From assembly GCA_012799645.1 (NCBI GenBank), contig JAAZKV010000030.1:1-35138 (forward strand): 35,138 nucleotides of DNA, in the 5' to 3' direction. The notes under the pieces are model-generated. The model ran no database searches, was not told where the DNA came from, and saw only the letters and a program-made list of their open reading frames with translations. Within the stretch, counting starts at the first letter, position 1; each line of letters starts with the position of its first letter. Origin of the DNA: Candidatus Iainarchaeum sp. (GTDB lineage: Archaea > Iainarchaeota > Iainarchaeia > Iainarchaeales > JAAZKV01). Made by a program: the position numbers and the translations under genes. Positions 18,060-27,481 of this stretch are shown here, in pieces.

Positions 18060-18488
18060 TTATGTTTCGTGTGCAATAATTGTGATTGAATCATTTTCTT
18101 TTAAAATAATAATTTTAAATTTTGTTTCAAAACTTTTTTCAAAAACACTATTATTTTTACAAACAAAGGTGTAATCTTCACCAAAATCATTAGTAGGAGA
18201 AATAGTTATTGTTTTTCCATCACTTTTTATTTTTATTAATTTTGATGGTGATTGAATTAATTCTTTACTTGAACCATTTCCTGAATAATTAAACAAATTG
18301 CATTGTTCTTCTAGTTCTTCTGCAATATTTTTTGATAAAATTGTGTCACTAATTAGAAAAAAAGAATCAGTAGAGTTTTCAATTATTGGTAAAATTATTC
18401 CAAGTGAGGCAAAAAAAGCAGTCAAAACCAATAAGTACTCTATTGAGGATTGACCTTTGTTCTTTTTTTGCCCCAATTTTCTCACCAA
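18060..18488 (-). CDS. Class III signal peptide pilin-like protein
   Basis: VRKLGQKKNKG|QSSIEYLLVLTAFFASLGIILPI matches the QXSXEXXXL motif. Confidence 0.75.
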   Translation of the reverse strand: MVRKLGQKKNKGQSSIEYLLVLTAFFASLGIILPIIENSTDSFFLISDTILSKNIAEELEEQCNLFNYSGNGSSKELIQSPSKLIKIKSDGKTITISPTNDFGEDYTFVCKNNSVFEKSFETKFKIIILKENDSITIIAHET

Positions 18489-18557
18489 GTCACATGTGTT
18501 TTTTCAAAAAATTCTTTTTTTTTGAAAAAAAATAATTTATTAGAAATTTAGATTTAA

Positions 18558-18737
18558 CTAAATTTCATCAATTTTTTTGAATACATCCCCTGCTTCTTTT
18601 TCTAGTTTTTTTGCACCCGCTTCACTTGTTGATTGAAGTTGGCTAACAAGCACTAAAACCACTGCTACTACTGCCGCAAGCACAATTATTAACTCAATTG
18701 AAATTTGGGCCCTTTCTTGATAGAAAAGTTCTTTCAT
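18558..18737 (-). CDS. Small class III signal peptide protein (59 aa), absent from ORF track
   Basis: Reverse translation MKELFYQERAQISIELIIVLAAVVAVVLVLVSQLQSTSEAGAKKLEKEAGDVFKKIDEI*; QISIELIIVL motif. Confidence 0.75.
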   Translation of the reverse strand: MKELFYQERAQISIELIIVLAAVVAVVLVLVSQLQSTSEAGAKKLEKEAGDVFKKIDEI

Positions 18738-18895
18738 TAAATCACCTAAAAAGAAAAGCCAATTTTTTAGTATAAAAACATTTAGAAAAATTCGTTAATT
18801 GCCGAGTTAAAGTTTTTTTGTTTTATTAGTGCTTCATTGGTAATTTGTTCGCAGTATTTGGTAGTAATATAAATCTGTTGGAATAATAGTTTGGT

Positions 18896-19531
18896 ATGGT
18901 GCAGGATAAGAAATCAATATTTTATTTTTCTCAACAAGAAGGAATTGATCTTTTAATTTCGTGGATTAGTTTGAGTATTGCTTTTGCTTTAATGATAAGT
19001 CCTGCTTTGTTACAAATTAGTAGTATTATAGTTGCTCTTCCTGTTGCTTTTTTAGCTGTTGGAACAGGGTTTGTTTTTCATGAACTTGCTCACAGAGAAG
19101 CAGCAAAGCATTATGGATTTCATTCAGAGTTTCGTGCGTGGTACCCCGGACTTGCAATTGCAATAGGACTTGTTTTGATTAGTGGAGGAAGATTTTTTTT
19201 CGCTGCACCCGGAGCAACATATTACGTAGCAACAAACCCTACAAAAAAACAAAATGGAATAATTTCCATTGCAGGGCCCGTAGTGAATATTGTTGTAGGA
19301 ACAATCCTTGTAATAATTGGAGCACTAGTTCAAGATAATTTTTTGCAATTTGTGTTTATTCAATCAGGAGTAATTAATTTCTTTTTCGCATTATTCAATA
19401 TGATACCAATTTGGCCTCTTGATGGATCAAAAGTAATTGCTTGGAGAGGAGATTATTGGTTAATTGTTACCGCAATCGCAGCAGTGTTTGTTTTCTTTCC
19501 AGAAATAGTTTTTGGGTTACTTGGAATATAA
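18896..19531 (+). CDS. Site-2-protease-like M50 zinc metalloprotease
   Basis: GFVFHELAHREAAKHYGF (HExxH) and FNMIPIWPLDGSKVIAW (NxxPxxPLDG); multiple TM segments. Confidence 0.88.
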   Translation: MVQDKKSIFYFSQQEGIDLLISWISLSIAFALMISPALLQISSIIVALPVAFLAVGTGFVFHELAHREAAKHYGFHSEFRAWYPGLAIAIGLVLISGGRFFFAAPGATYYVATNPTKKQNGIISIAGPVVNIVVGTILVIIGALVQDNFLQFVFIQSGVINFFFALFNMIPIWPLDGSKVIAWRGDYWLIVTAIAAVFVFFPEIVFGLLGI

Positions 19532-19544
19532 ATCAAATTATTAC

Positions 19545-19700
19545 TAACAACACTTACCCACATTTATCCAAACTTGCCAACACAAATCCACATTTATCTA
19601 AACTTACTACACTTGCCTAAACTTACTACACTTACCCAAACTTATCAACACACTTCCACACTCACCCAAACTTACTAAACTTACCAACACTTGCTTAGAT
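19545..19700. repeat. Degenerate A/C/T-rich repeat tract (aaacttactacacttacc-like)
   Basis: Recurrent aaactta(c/t), cacttac/gcc and ccacatttatc motifs between convergent genes; G almost absent. Confidence 0.6.
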
Positions 19701-21893
19701 TTATCTAACATAAGTTGGGCGATAATCTAATGCTGTTTCTTTGAATTTATCATACGCTTTTTCTGTTTCTTCATCAATTGTTGGAACTAGTTTTTCAAGA
19801 ATTTGATCTATGTGTTTTTTTGTTATTGGTGCAGGTTTTAATTTATTTTCGCTTAAAACTAAAAGAGCAGCTTCTCTAATTAATCCATCAAGATCAGCAC
19901 CACTAAATCCTTTTGTTTTTTTTGCAAGCTCTTTAATATCAACATCGTTTGATATTTTTACTTTTTTTGTAATAACTTTTAGTATTTGTTCTCTTGATTT
20001 TTCATCAGGAGCAGGAACCATTATTAATTTATCAATTCTTCCTGATCGTAGTAATGCCGGATCAATCAAATCAGGTCTATTCGTTGCAGCAATTATTACT
20101 ACATCTTTAAGTGCTTCCACTCCATCAATTTCTGTTAATAATTGATTAACAATTTTTTCTGAATAATTACTTCCAACCTGTCCTCCTCTTTTTGGTGCAA
20201 GTGCATCAAACTCGTCAAAGAAAATAATGCACGGAGCAACTTGTCTTGCTTTTCTAAAAATTTTTCTCACACCTTTTTCGCTTTCCCCAACCCACATACT
20301 CAATAACTCTGGTCCTTTTATTGAAATAAAATTTGATTCGGTTTCAGTAGCAATAGCTTTTGCTAACATTGTTTTTCCTGTTCCTGGAGGACCATAAAGA
20401 AGAACTCCTTTTGGTGGATTTATTCCCATTTCTTTAAACGCGTGTGGTTTTTTTAGTGGCCACTCTATTGTTTGTTTTAGTTCTTGTTTTACCAAATCAA
20501 GCGAACCAATATCACTCCATTTAACATTTGGTATTTCAATAGCAACCTCTCTTAATGCACTAGGTTGAACATCTTTAAGTGCTTCTACAAAATCTTCTTT
20601 TTTTATTTCTAATTTTTCTAAAACTTCTGGTGAAAGTGTTTCATCTTGTAAATTAATTTCGGGCAAATATCTTCTTAGTGATTTCATGGCAGCTTCTTTT
20701 GCAAGAGCGTTCAAATCAGCTCCAACAAATCCGTGAGTAAGATCCGCAAAATATGCTAAGTCCACATCTTCGCTAAGTGGCATTCCTCTTGTATGAATTG
20801 ATAAGATTTGTTTTCTTGATCTCTTATCAGGAATACCTATTTCTATTTCTCTATCAAATCTCCCAGGCCTTCTTAATGCTTCATCAATAGAATTTACTCT
20901 ATTCGTTGCAGCCATTACTATTACTTCCCCTCTTGCTTCAAGACCATCAAGGAGAGAAAGTAATTGCGCAACCACTCTTCTTTCAACCTCTCCAACAACC
21001 TCGTCACGCTTTGGAGCTATTGCGTCAATTTCATCAATGAAAATAATTGAGTGCCCATTCTCTTTTGCTTCTTTGAATAAATTCCTTATTCTTTCTTCTG
21101 CTTCACCAACAAACTTCCCCATAATTTCGGGAGCAGAAATTGAAATGAAATGAACTTGTGCTTCATTCGCCACTGCTTTTGCTAAAAGAGTTTTTCCTGT
21201 TCCTGGAGGACCATGCAACAACACTCCTTTTGGTGGAACTATCCCCAATTTTTGAAACAACTCTGGATGTTTCATTGGTAATTCAACCATTTCTCTAACT
21301 TTTTTTACTTGCTCATCAAGACCACCAATATCTTCATACGCAACTTTTGGCACACTTTCAAGAGAATCCTTCACTGGTTTTTCTTTTAACACGAATTGAG
21401 TGGCATCAGTTACTTTTACAATAGTGCGAGGTTGAGTTTCTACTACCCTGTAAATAAAACCAGAACCAAAAACACTAACCCAAACATTATCTCCAATAGT
21501 TAATGGTCTTCCTAAAAAACTTTTTTTTAAAATTCTTTCATAACCCGAAGCAATAATTCTCACTTCTTCAATTGGAGCAAGAGTAATTCTTTTTGCTTCC
21601 TGAGGAACCCCCTTACTTACTTTAACCTTATCCCCCAAAGCAACTCCTGCATTATGTCTAATAAAAGAATCAGCTCTAATAATTTTTTTTCCTTCATCAT
21701 CAGTTCTTGCAGGCCAAACAATTGCAGCGGTTTTTTTTTCACCCTCAATAACAACAATATCTCCAGAAGTTATATTGAGCAAATCTTTTGTTTCCTTATC
21801 AAGAGTAACAATATTTCTACCAACATGAGTAGGATCAGGATCTTGAACAAATAAAAAAACATCAGCACCCTTAGAAGGATTATTAGAAACCAT
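19701..21893 (-). CDS. Cdc48/VCP-like double AAA+ ATPase
   Basis: Two AAA modules: [18 protein letters not shown] / [16 protein letters not shown] and [17 protein letters not shown] / [16 protein letters not shown]-terminal double-psi barrel region. Confidence 0.96.
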   Translation of the reverse strand: MVSNNPSKGADVFLFVQDPDPTHVGRNIVTLDKETKDLLNITSGDIVVIEGEKKTAAIVWPARTDDEGKKIIRADSFIRHNAGVALGDKVKVSKGVPQEAKRITLAPIEEVRIIASGYERILKKSFLGRPLTIGDNVWVSVFGSGFIYRVVETQPRTIVKVTDATQFVLKEKPVKDSLESVPKVAYEDIGGLDEQVKKVREMVELPMKHPELFQKLGIVPPKGVLLHGPPGTGKTLLAKAVANEAQVHFISISAPEIMGKFVGEAEERIRNLFKEAKENGHSIIFIDEIDAIAPKRDEVVGEVERRVVAQLLSLLDGLEARGEVIVMAATNRVNSIDEALRRPGRFDREIEIGIPDKRSRKQILSIHTRGMPLSEDVDLAYFADLTHGFVGADLNALAKEAAMKSLRRYLPEINLQDETLSPEVLEKLEIKKEDFVEALKDVQPSALREVAIEIPNVKWSDIGSLDLVKQELKQTIEWPLKKPHAFKEMGINPPKGVLLYGPPGTGKTMLAKAIATETESNFISIKGPELLSMWVGESEKGVRKIFRKARQVAPCIIFFDEFDALAPKRGGQVGSNYSEKIVNQLLTEIDGVEALKDVVIIAATNRPDLIDPALLRSGRIDKLIMVPAPDEKSREQILKVITKKVKISNDVDIKELAKKTKGFSGADLDGLIREAALLVLSENKLKPAPITKKHIDQILEKLVPTIDEETEKAYDKFKETALDYRPTYVR

Positions 21894-22021
21894 AAAATAA
21901 CGAAACTTAAAAAGAATTAAAAAGGTAAGTAAATGCTAAAAAAACAAACCAAAAAAGAACAAAAAAAAACAATCAAATCACAAAAATTATTTTGCGAAAA
22001 TTATTTTACAAAAATATTGAA

Positions 22022-22074
22022 AAAATGATTTTTGGAAAAATGAAACCACAAAAATTTTTGTGAAAAATCATTTT
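22022..22074. terminator. Nested inverted repeats downstream of the NFACT-R gene
   Basis: aaaatgattttt/aaaaatcatttt arms around the 16-bp palindrome cacaaaaatttttgtg (22047-22062). Confidence 0.5.
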
Positions 22075-22084
22075 GTAAAAATTA

Positions 22085-22852
22085 TTATAATTCAAATCCA
22101 CCGTTTGGAATTAATGATAAGTATTTTTCTTGTGGAAAAACATAACCTTTTTTTTCAAAAATCTTTTTTAATTTCACCGCAGCTTTGTTTTTTTCTACTC
22201 TCCCTTGTTTTAGTTCAACAAAAAATTTACAATTTTTTTTAATTGCCGAAACTGGACCACTCATAAGAGTCCCTTCTTTTTCAAAAAAACCTATTGCACA
22301 AGAAAGAGGGGTTTTTTTGAACCAATTTCTTTCCCCATAAATCATAAATGCCCCAGTAGGCAAATATTCTCCAGGCCTAGCTGTTTTTGAAACCTGTTCA
22401 GGTTTTACTGAATAAGCATCAGCAATTAGTATATTTTGTTCCCACGCTTTAGAAAAAGTAACCGCAAATTGAGCGGCCTCATTCATTGTAGTAATCGGAA
22501 TTGATTTTCCTTGTGATTGGATAAAACAATGCGGAGCACCATAAACTTCTGCGTGAAAATAAACATCATTTTCTTTCATTCTTTTTTTCACTACATTTTC
22601 ATTACTCTTAGCATCCTTTCCGCCCACAACCAAAAATCCATCACTTGAAAAAAACCACCTGAATTGTTCAAACCATTTTTGAGAACGCTCAATTTTAACC
22701 AATTTTTTTTCTTCTTTTGAAATACTTTTCTTAACTGCCACTTCAAGAGCTTTATGTAACCCCACAATTGTTTTTCTCGCATCTTTTGATTTATTATAAT
22801 ACATTGTAGCATTTTCTTCAATTGTTTTTGACAAATCAATTTCTATTTCCAT
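22085..22852 (-). CDS. NFACT-R domain protein (RqcH/NEMF C-terminal-like)
   Basis: MYYNKSKDARKTIVGLHKALE coiled-coil; WFEQFRWFFSSDGFLVVGGKDAKSNENVVKKRMKENDVYFHAEVYGAPHCFI. Confidence 0.88.
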   Translation of the reverse strand: MEIEIDLSKTIEENATMYYNKSKDARKTIVGLHKALEVAVKKSISKEEKKLVKIERSQKWFEQFRWFFSSDGFLVVGGKDAKSNENVVKKRMKENDVYFHAEVYGAPHCFIQSQGKSIPITTMNEAAQFAVTFSKAWEQNILIADAYSVKPEQVSKTARPGEYLPTGAFMIYGERNWFKKTPLSCAIGFFEKEGTLMSGPVSAIKKNCKFFVELKQGRVEKNKAAVKLKKIFEKKGYVFPQEKYLSLIPNGGFEL

Positions 22853-22931
22853 AAAAAAAACCAAATATGTTATACAAATAATGAATTCTTGCAAACCTTT
22901 TTTAAGGAGTTAGAAGAACAAAATTATCTAA

Positions 22932-23420
22932 ATGAAATCAAAAAATAATAAAAAAATAAAAAAACCAAAAAAATTACAAAAAACACAAAAAATAAAACAA
23001 AAGAAAAAAAAAGAAAAAATCGGATTATCTAGTTGTTGTTTTTTAGAAGAAAAACCAAACCATTACTTGTTTTTGAAAAGAAGTGCTCAATCTAGTTGGG
23101 GCGCAAACAAATGGGATTTGCCTGGAGGAAAAATGAGCCAAGGAGAAACCCCAAAAGAAACACTAAAAAGAGAGGTAGAAGAAGAAACAGGACAAACAGT
23201 AAAAAACCCTGAACTTTTAGGAATGGTAAAAGTTACCGTGAAAAAAGGAGCAGAAAAAATTAATGTTCTGAAATTAATTTATGTTGGAAAAGCAAAAGGA
23301 AAAATAAAAATAAACACTGAACACCAAGAATACAAAATACTAACACTCAAAGAAGCGAAAAAACTTTCCCTCGCGCCAAAAGTAATACGCGCAATAAAAT
23401 TACTTGAAGAAAATAACTAA
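22932..23420 (+). CDS. NUDIX hydrolase with Lys-rich N-terminal tail
   Basis: Nudix box GGKMSQGETPKETLKREVEEETGQT. Confidence 0.9.
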   Translation: MKSKNNKKIKKPKKLQKTQKIKQKKKKEKIGLSSCCFLEEKPNHYLFLKRSAQSSWGANKWDLPGGKMSQGETPKETLKREVEEETGQTVKNPELLGMVKVTVKKGAEKINVLKLIYVGKAKGKIKINTEHQEYKILTLKEAKKLSLAPKVIRAIKLLEENN

Positions 23421-23491
23421 AAAAAAACGAAAAAAACACAACACTTTTAAAAACAAAAAAAAACAGCACTCACTCCACCACTAACCCATAC

Positions 23492-24031
23492 TTAATCTAG
23501 TGCTGCTTCGTTTCTCAAAATTTTTATAACAGAATCAGTTCTTGATCCTCTTTTAAAAATTGGTTCAGTTAAATAAAACACTTGTCTATCTTTAACTATT
23601 TCATAATAATGAGGAATTTTTTTTACATAATTCTCTTGCAAATTTTTGTGATACGATTCTACATCTTTGTAAAATTGAAAACTCATCAAATTATAATTCC
23701 CTGAACCCATTATTGAACTAAGTGCATAAACATGTGGATCATTTTTTATCACTTCTAAAAATTTTTCAACCAACTCATTTTTTGAAAAATCCACTTGCAA
23801 TAATTCCACAGCTTCTAATTTATACCCAAGTTTCCAAAAAGCAAGTTTGGGACCATAACCAGTAATAATTCCCTCTTTTGTCAAAAAATCAATTGAACCC
23901 TTAATTGTCGCAAGGTGATATTTGGTTTTGTTTTTTATTCTACGCAAATTTGGTTGAGTAGAACCCTTATCAAGAAGAGCACTCAAAATATTCAACCTAA
24001 TTTCATCATTAATTTGCATTTTTTGAGCCAT
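23492..24031 (-). CDS. Lrp/AsnC-like transcriptional regulator (divergent)
   Basis: N-terminal winged HTH (IRLNILSALLDKGSTQPNLRRIKNKTKYHLATIKGSIDFLTKEGII) plus a ligand-binding-like C-terminus. Confidence 0.6.
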   Translation of the reverse strand: MAQKMQINDEIRLNILSALLDKGSTQPNLRRIKNKTKYHLATIKGSIDFLTKEGIITGYGPKLAFWKLGYKLEAVELLQVDFSKNELVEKFLEVIKNDPHVYALSSIMGSGNYNLMSFQFYKDVESYHKNLQENYVKKIPHYYEIVKDRQVFYLTEPIFKRGSRTDSVIKILRNEAALD

Positions 24032-24187
24032 AACAACCAACCCCAACCAAACCACAAATGGCGAATAATACATGCAAAAAACAACACATACTGCCAAAAC
24101 TAACAAAATATAACACTAAGAGGTATTTAAATGTATTTTTTGTTACACCATAATGCGATTAATACTTAATAATACTAAATGAGGTAT

Positions 24188-24280
24188 ATGGTTATTGAAA
24201 TGAGTTTTATTAAGGAGGCGATAGAAAGAAATGAGGTGGAGAAATTTTTAAAGAAGGAAGTAATAAGGATTGTGAAGTAG
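24188..24280 (+). pseudogene. Orphan 30-aa ORF resembling the N-terminus of archaeal ribosomal protein uS3
   Basis: MVIEMSFIKEAIERNEVEKFLKKEVIRIVK*; resembles archaeal uS3 start (M-x-IE-x-x-FI-x-EA...EFL-x-KEL). Confidence 0.5.
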
Positions 24281-24328
24281 GCTCACCAGGCTCATTCTTA
24301 TTGTAGAAATATTTTACAATCCTTATTA
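24261..24328. repeat. 13-bp perfect inverted repeat, extendable to about 19 bp with GU pairs
   Basis: taataaggattgt (24261-24273) / acaatccttatta (24316-24328); loop contains ggctcaccaggctca. Confidence 0.85.
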
Positions 24329-24329
24329 T

Positions 24330-24480
24330 GAAAAAAATCTAATTTTAAAAACTAATTTTAAAAAACTAATTTTTAGAAATCTATTTTGAAAAACTAATTT
24401 TATTAAAAACCCATTTTAAAAATTTGATTTTGTTAAATAAATAATTTTATCAAAAAAAAATAATTGTTAAAAAATATATC
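24330..24480. repeat. Degenerate repeats of aaaactaatttta type
   Basis: Repeated (a)ctaatttt(a) units downstream of topA. Confidence 0.55.
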
Positions 24481-24503
24481 TTTTGTGAAAATCATTTTGA
24501 AAA

Positions 24504-26681
24504 TCATTTTGTGGATTTTTTCTTAACATCTTTTTTTGTTTTTATTTCTTTTTTGCCAGTTTTTGTCTCAGTTGTTTTCTTTTCTTCTTTTTCATTTTTT
24601 TCTTTTTCTTCTTTCTCTTTTTCTTCTTTCTCTTTTTCTTTTCTCTCTTTTTCTTCTTTCTTTTTACCCCAATCTTTTTTTGTCACACAATTCATTGTTA
24701 AACACATTTTGTAACTCAACCGACCATTCCTTACTTTAATTATTGGCGCACCACACTCAACACATTTTTCTTCGGTAGGAGTGATTGTTCCTTTTTGTGG
24801 AAGTGGAAAAGAATTATTACAATCAGGATAAGATGAACACCCAACAAATCTTTTTCCTGATCTTCCTTTTCTTGCAACAAGATTTCCTTTACTGCACTTT
24901 TCACACGCCCCAAGAACTAAAGAAAACCTCAAAGCATTCCTAATATCAGAACCCACCTCATTTTTGTTTTTCACCAAAATATCCATTATTTTTTTTAACT
25001 TAACACCAGAATCATTCACAACTTCCAATTGTTCTTTTTTTCCAGCAGCAATTTCATCCATTTCTTTTTCCAAAATACTAGTCATCTCAGGTTTGGTCAC
25101 AATATCACAGTGTTTTTCAAGAGAATCAATTACCGCAAAAGCAACCTTGCTCGGTTCAATACTTTTATTACCAGAAATATAATTCCTAGAATACAATTTT
25201 TGGATAATTGCTGGACGAGTTGATTTTGTCCCCAAGTTTTTTTCTTCCATTAATTTAATTAAAGAACCCTGAGAATATCTTCCAGGGGGTTGGGTTTCTT
25301 TTTCAACCAACTCTACTTTTTCAATATTAACAACATCATCAACAGCGAGTTTTGGCAAAATCACTTCCGAAACTTTACTATAAGGATAAATTTCTTTCCA
25401 ACCAAAGTAAAGAATTATTTGTCCCCTTGAAACAAAATTCTCCCCACTAGCATCAAGAAGAACTGAAACATTTTCTGTCTTTGCATCCTCTGAAAGAGTT
25501 GCTAAAAATCTTCTACAAATCAATTCATAAATTTTCCAATCATCAAGAGTGAGGGCATCTTTTTGAACAACCCCAACAGGATAAATTGGAGGATGATCTT
25601 TTGTTTCCTTCCCCGCAGAAGGAACAATTTCTTTTTGAGCCAAAACCTTAGCCACATCATCCCTAAGTTCATTAACTGAAGCTAATTTATTCAACACCTC
25701 TTTTAGATTAAGAGATTTGGGATAAGTAGAATTATCAGTTCGCGGATAAGAAGTAAATCCCCTTTGATAAAGTGATTCAGCAATAGACATTGCCCTACCA
25801 GCAGAAAAACCAATTGCGGTAGCAGCCCTAATATATTCAGTAGTATTGAACGGAACAGGTTTTTTTAACACTCTAACTTTTTTATCAATTTTTTTAACTA
25901 TTGCTTTTTTTAAATTCTTGTCAAAAATACTTAATGCTTTTGCTTTTTCCCAAAGTTTTTCTTCAATATGCAATGCATCAAATTTTTCATTATCTTTCTC
26001 ACACTTAGCAACCACTTCCCAATATTTTTTTTTATCAAAAGCCAATCTCTCCTTCTCTCTATCAACAACAAGTGCAAGAGTTGGTGTTTGAACACGACCA
26101 ACACTCAAAAAATCTTTTCCAATTTGGCCCGAAACAAGTGAAAGAAATCTTGTAAGCACAGCACCCCAAATTAAATCAATTTCTCTCCTAGCATTTGCGG
26201 AGTAAGCAAAATTATAATCAAATTTTTCCAAATTGTTAAAAGATTTATCCAAATCCTCTTTTGTAATTGCTGAAAAGTATGCTCTTTGAATCTTTATATT
26301 CTTGTTTGTCTCCTTTGCATAATTAATTGCTTCAAGACCAATCGCTTCCCCTTCCCTATCAGCATCAGTTGCAATAATTATATTATTTGCTTCAGGTGCA
26401 GAAAAACGAATACAATCAATAATCAATTTTTCTGTTTCGGAATAAACTATTGGAGCAGTAATCAAATCTCTCACATCAATTCCAATCCAATTAGAATATT
26501 TTTTTGGAAACTCAACATTACTAATGTGTCCCCTTAAAGGAATTAATCTAATTGGGTTACCATTCCACATAAACTCAAACACTCTTGCACCATTAATTGT
26601 TTTGTTTGAAACTTTTCCATCAGCTAAAAGTTCTGCGATTCTTTCACCAGCAATAGCTTTTTCTGAAATTATCAAATCCAT
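24504..26681 (-). CDS. topA: DNA topoisomerase I, type IA
   Basis: DLIISEKAIAGERIAELL, ATDADREGEAIG, SVGRVQTPTLALVVDRE, GFTSYPRTDNSTYP, two C-terminal zinc fingers, Lys/Glu-rich tail. Confidence 0.95.
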   Translation of the reverse strand: MDLIISEKAIAGERIAELLADGKVSNKTINGARVFEFMWNGNPIRLIPLRGHISNVEFPKKYSNWIGIDVRDLITAPIVYSETEKLIIDCIRFSAPEANNIIIATDADREGEAIGLEAINYAKETNKNIKIQRAYFSAITKEDLDKSFNNLEKFDYNFAYSANARREIDLIWGAVLTRFLSLVSGQIGKDFLSVGRVQTPTLALVVDREKERLAFDKKKYWEVVAKCEKDNEKFDALHIEEKLWEKAKALSIFDKNLKKAIVKKIDKKVRVLKKPVPFNTTEYIRAATAIGFSAGRAMSIAESLYQRGFTSYPRTDNSTYPKSLNLKEVLNKLASVNELRDDVAKVLAQKEIVPSAGKETKDHPPIYPVGVVQKDALTLDDWKIYELICRRFLATLSEDAKTENVSVLLDASGENFVSRGQIILYFGWKEIYPYSKVSEVILPKLAVDDVVNIEKVELVEKETQPPGRYSQGSLIKLMEEKNLGTKSTRPAIIQKLYSRNYISGNKSIEPSKVAFAVIDSLEKHCDIVTKPEMTSILEKEMDEIAAGKKEQLEVVNDSGVKLKKIMDILVKNKNEVGSDIRNALRFSLVLGACEKCSKGNLVARKGRSGKRFVGCSSYPDCNNSFPLPQKGTITPTEEKCVECGAPIIKVRNGRLSYKMCLTMNCVTKKDWGKKKEEKERKEKEKEEKEKEEKEKNEKEEKKTTETKTGKKEIKTKKDVKKKSTK

Positions 26682-26804
26682 TAAAACCACAAATCAAAAT
26701 TAACCCAAAAATTAATTACTACTAATCAATAAACAAAAACCAATAATAAAAAAAGAAAAGAAAAAGAATAAAAAACCAAAAGGCGAAATAAAAAATTGAC
26801 GAAA

Positions 26805-27284
26805 TTAAATTTTGTTTTGAAAAGTTGTTGCAGGAAGGGTTTTTGATTTTTTTACATCAGAAAGAACAACCATTGTTTTTAGATCAATTACCCCATCAAT
26901 CAAACCAAGTTGTGAAATAAATTTTTCAGCACTATCAAGATTTGGCACGATTAATTTTGCGATCAAATTATACTCTCCCAACACTTGATACAATTCAATA
27001 ACAAAATCCATTCCTTGAAGTTTTTTTATAATGTCTTTGTTTTTTGAAACATCAGTCCGGAGTTGTAAAAAAATCGGATTCTCATAACCCAAAACTTTGT
27101 AATTAAGACCAACTGAAACAGAATCAATAACCCCTCTTTTTTTTAGTGATTCAAATCTTTTTTTTATTGCAACATCAGTTAATTTTGTTTCACGAGCAAT
27201 TGCTGAAAAAGAAGCTCTACCATCCAAAAGAAGTGCTTGCAAAATAACATGATCAATTTTATCCAAAGGCACAACCACTCCCAA
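26805..27284 (-). CDS. Lrp/AsnC family transcriptional regulator
   Basis: LDKIDHVILQALLLDGRASFSAIARETKLTDVAIKKRFESLKKRGVI HTH plus C-terminal RAM-like domain. Confidence 0.88.
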   Translation of the reverse strand: MGVVVPLDKIDHVILQALLLDGRASFSAIARETKLTDVAIKKRFESLKKRGVIDSVSVGLNYKVLGYENPIFLQLRTDVSKNKDIIKKLQGMDFVIELYQVLGEYNLIAKLIVPNLDSAEKFISQLGLIDGVIDLKTMVVLSDVKKSKTLPATTFQNKI

Positions 27285-27481
27285 CCCCTCCCCATTTTAA
27301 ATAATAAAAACTAATAAAAACAATTAAAGTTAAATAAAACAACCTTGCAAAGCCTTAAAAATTTAGTTTCCTAACAAAAGAAGAGAAAAAAGTTAAATAA
27401 TCACACTTTTTTGGACATTGTTTTTTATGAAAATTATTTAATAACATTTTCAATCAAAAATATTTTAGTAAAAAACTAATT

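Noticed and set aside
24511-24739. Plus-strand Ser/Phe-rich ORFs opposite topA
   Set aside because: Shadow ORFs of the Lys/Glu-rich topA tail.
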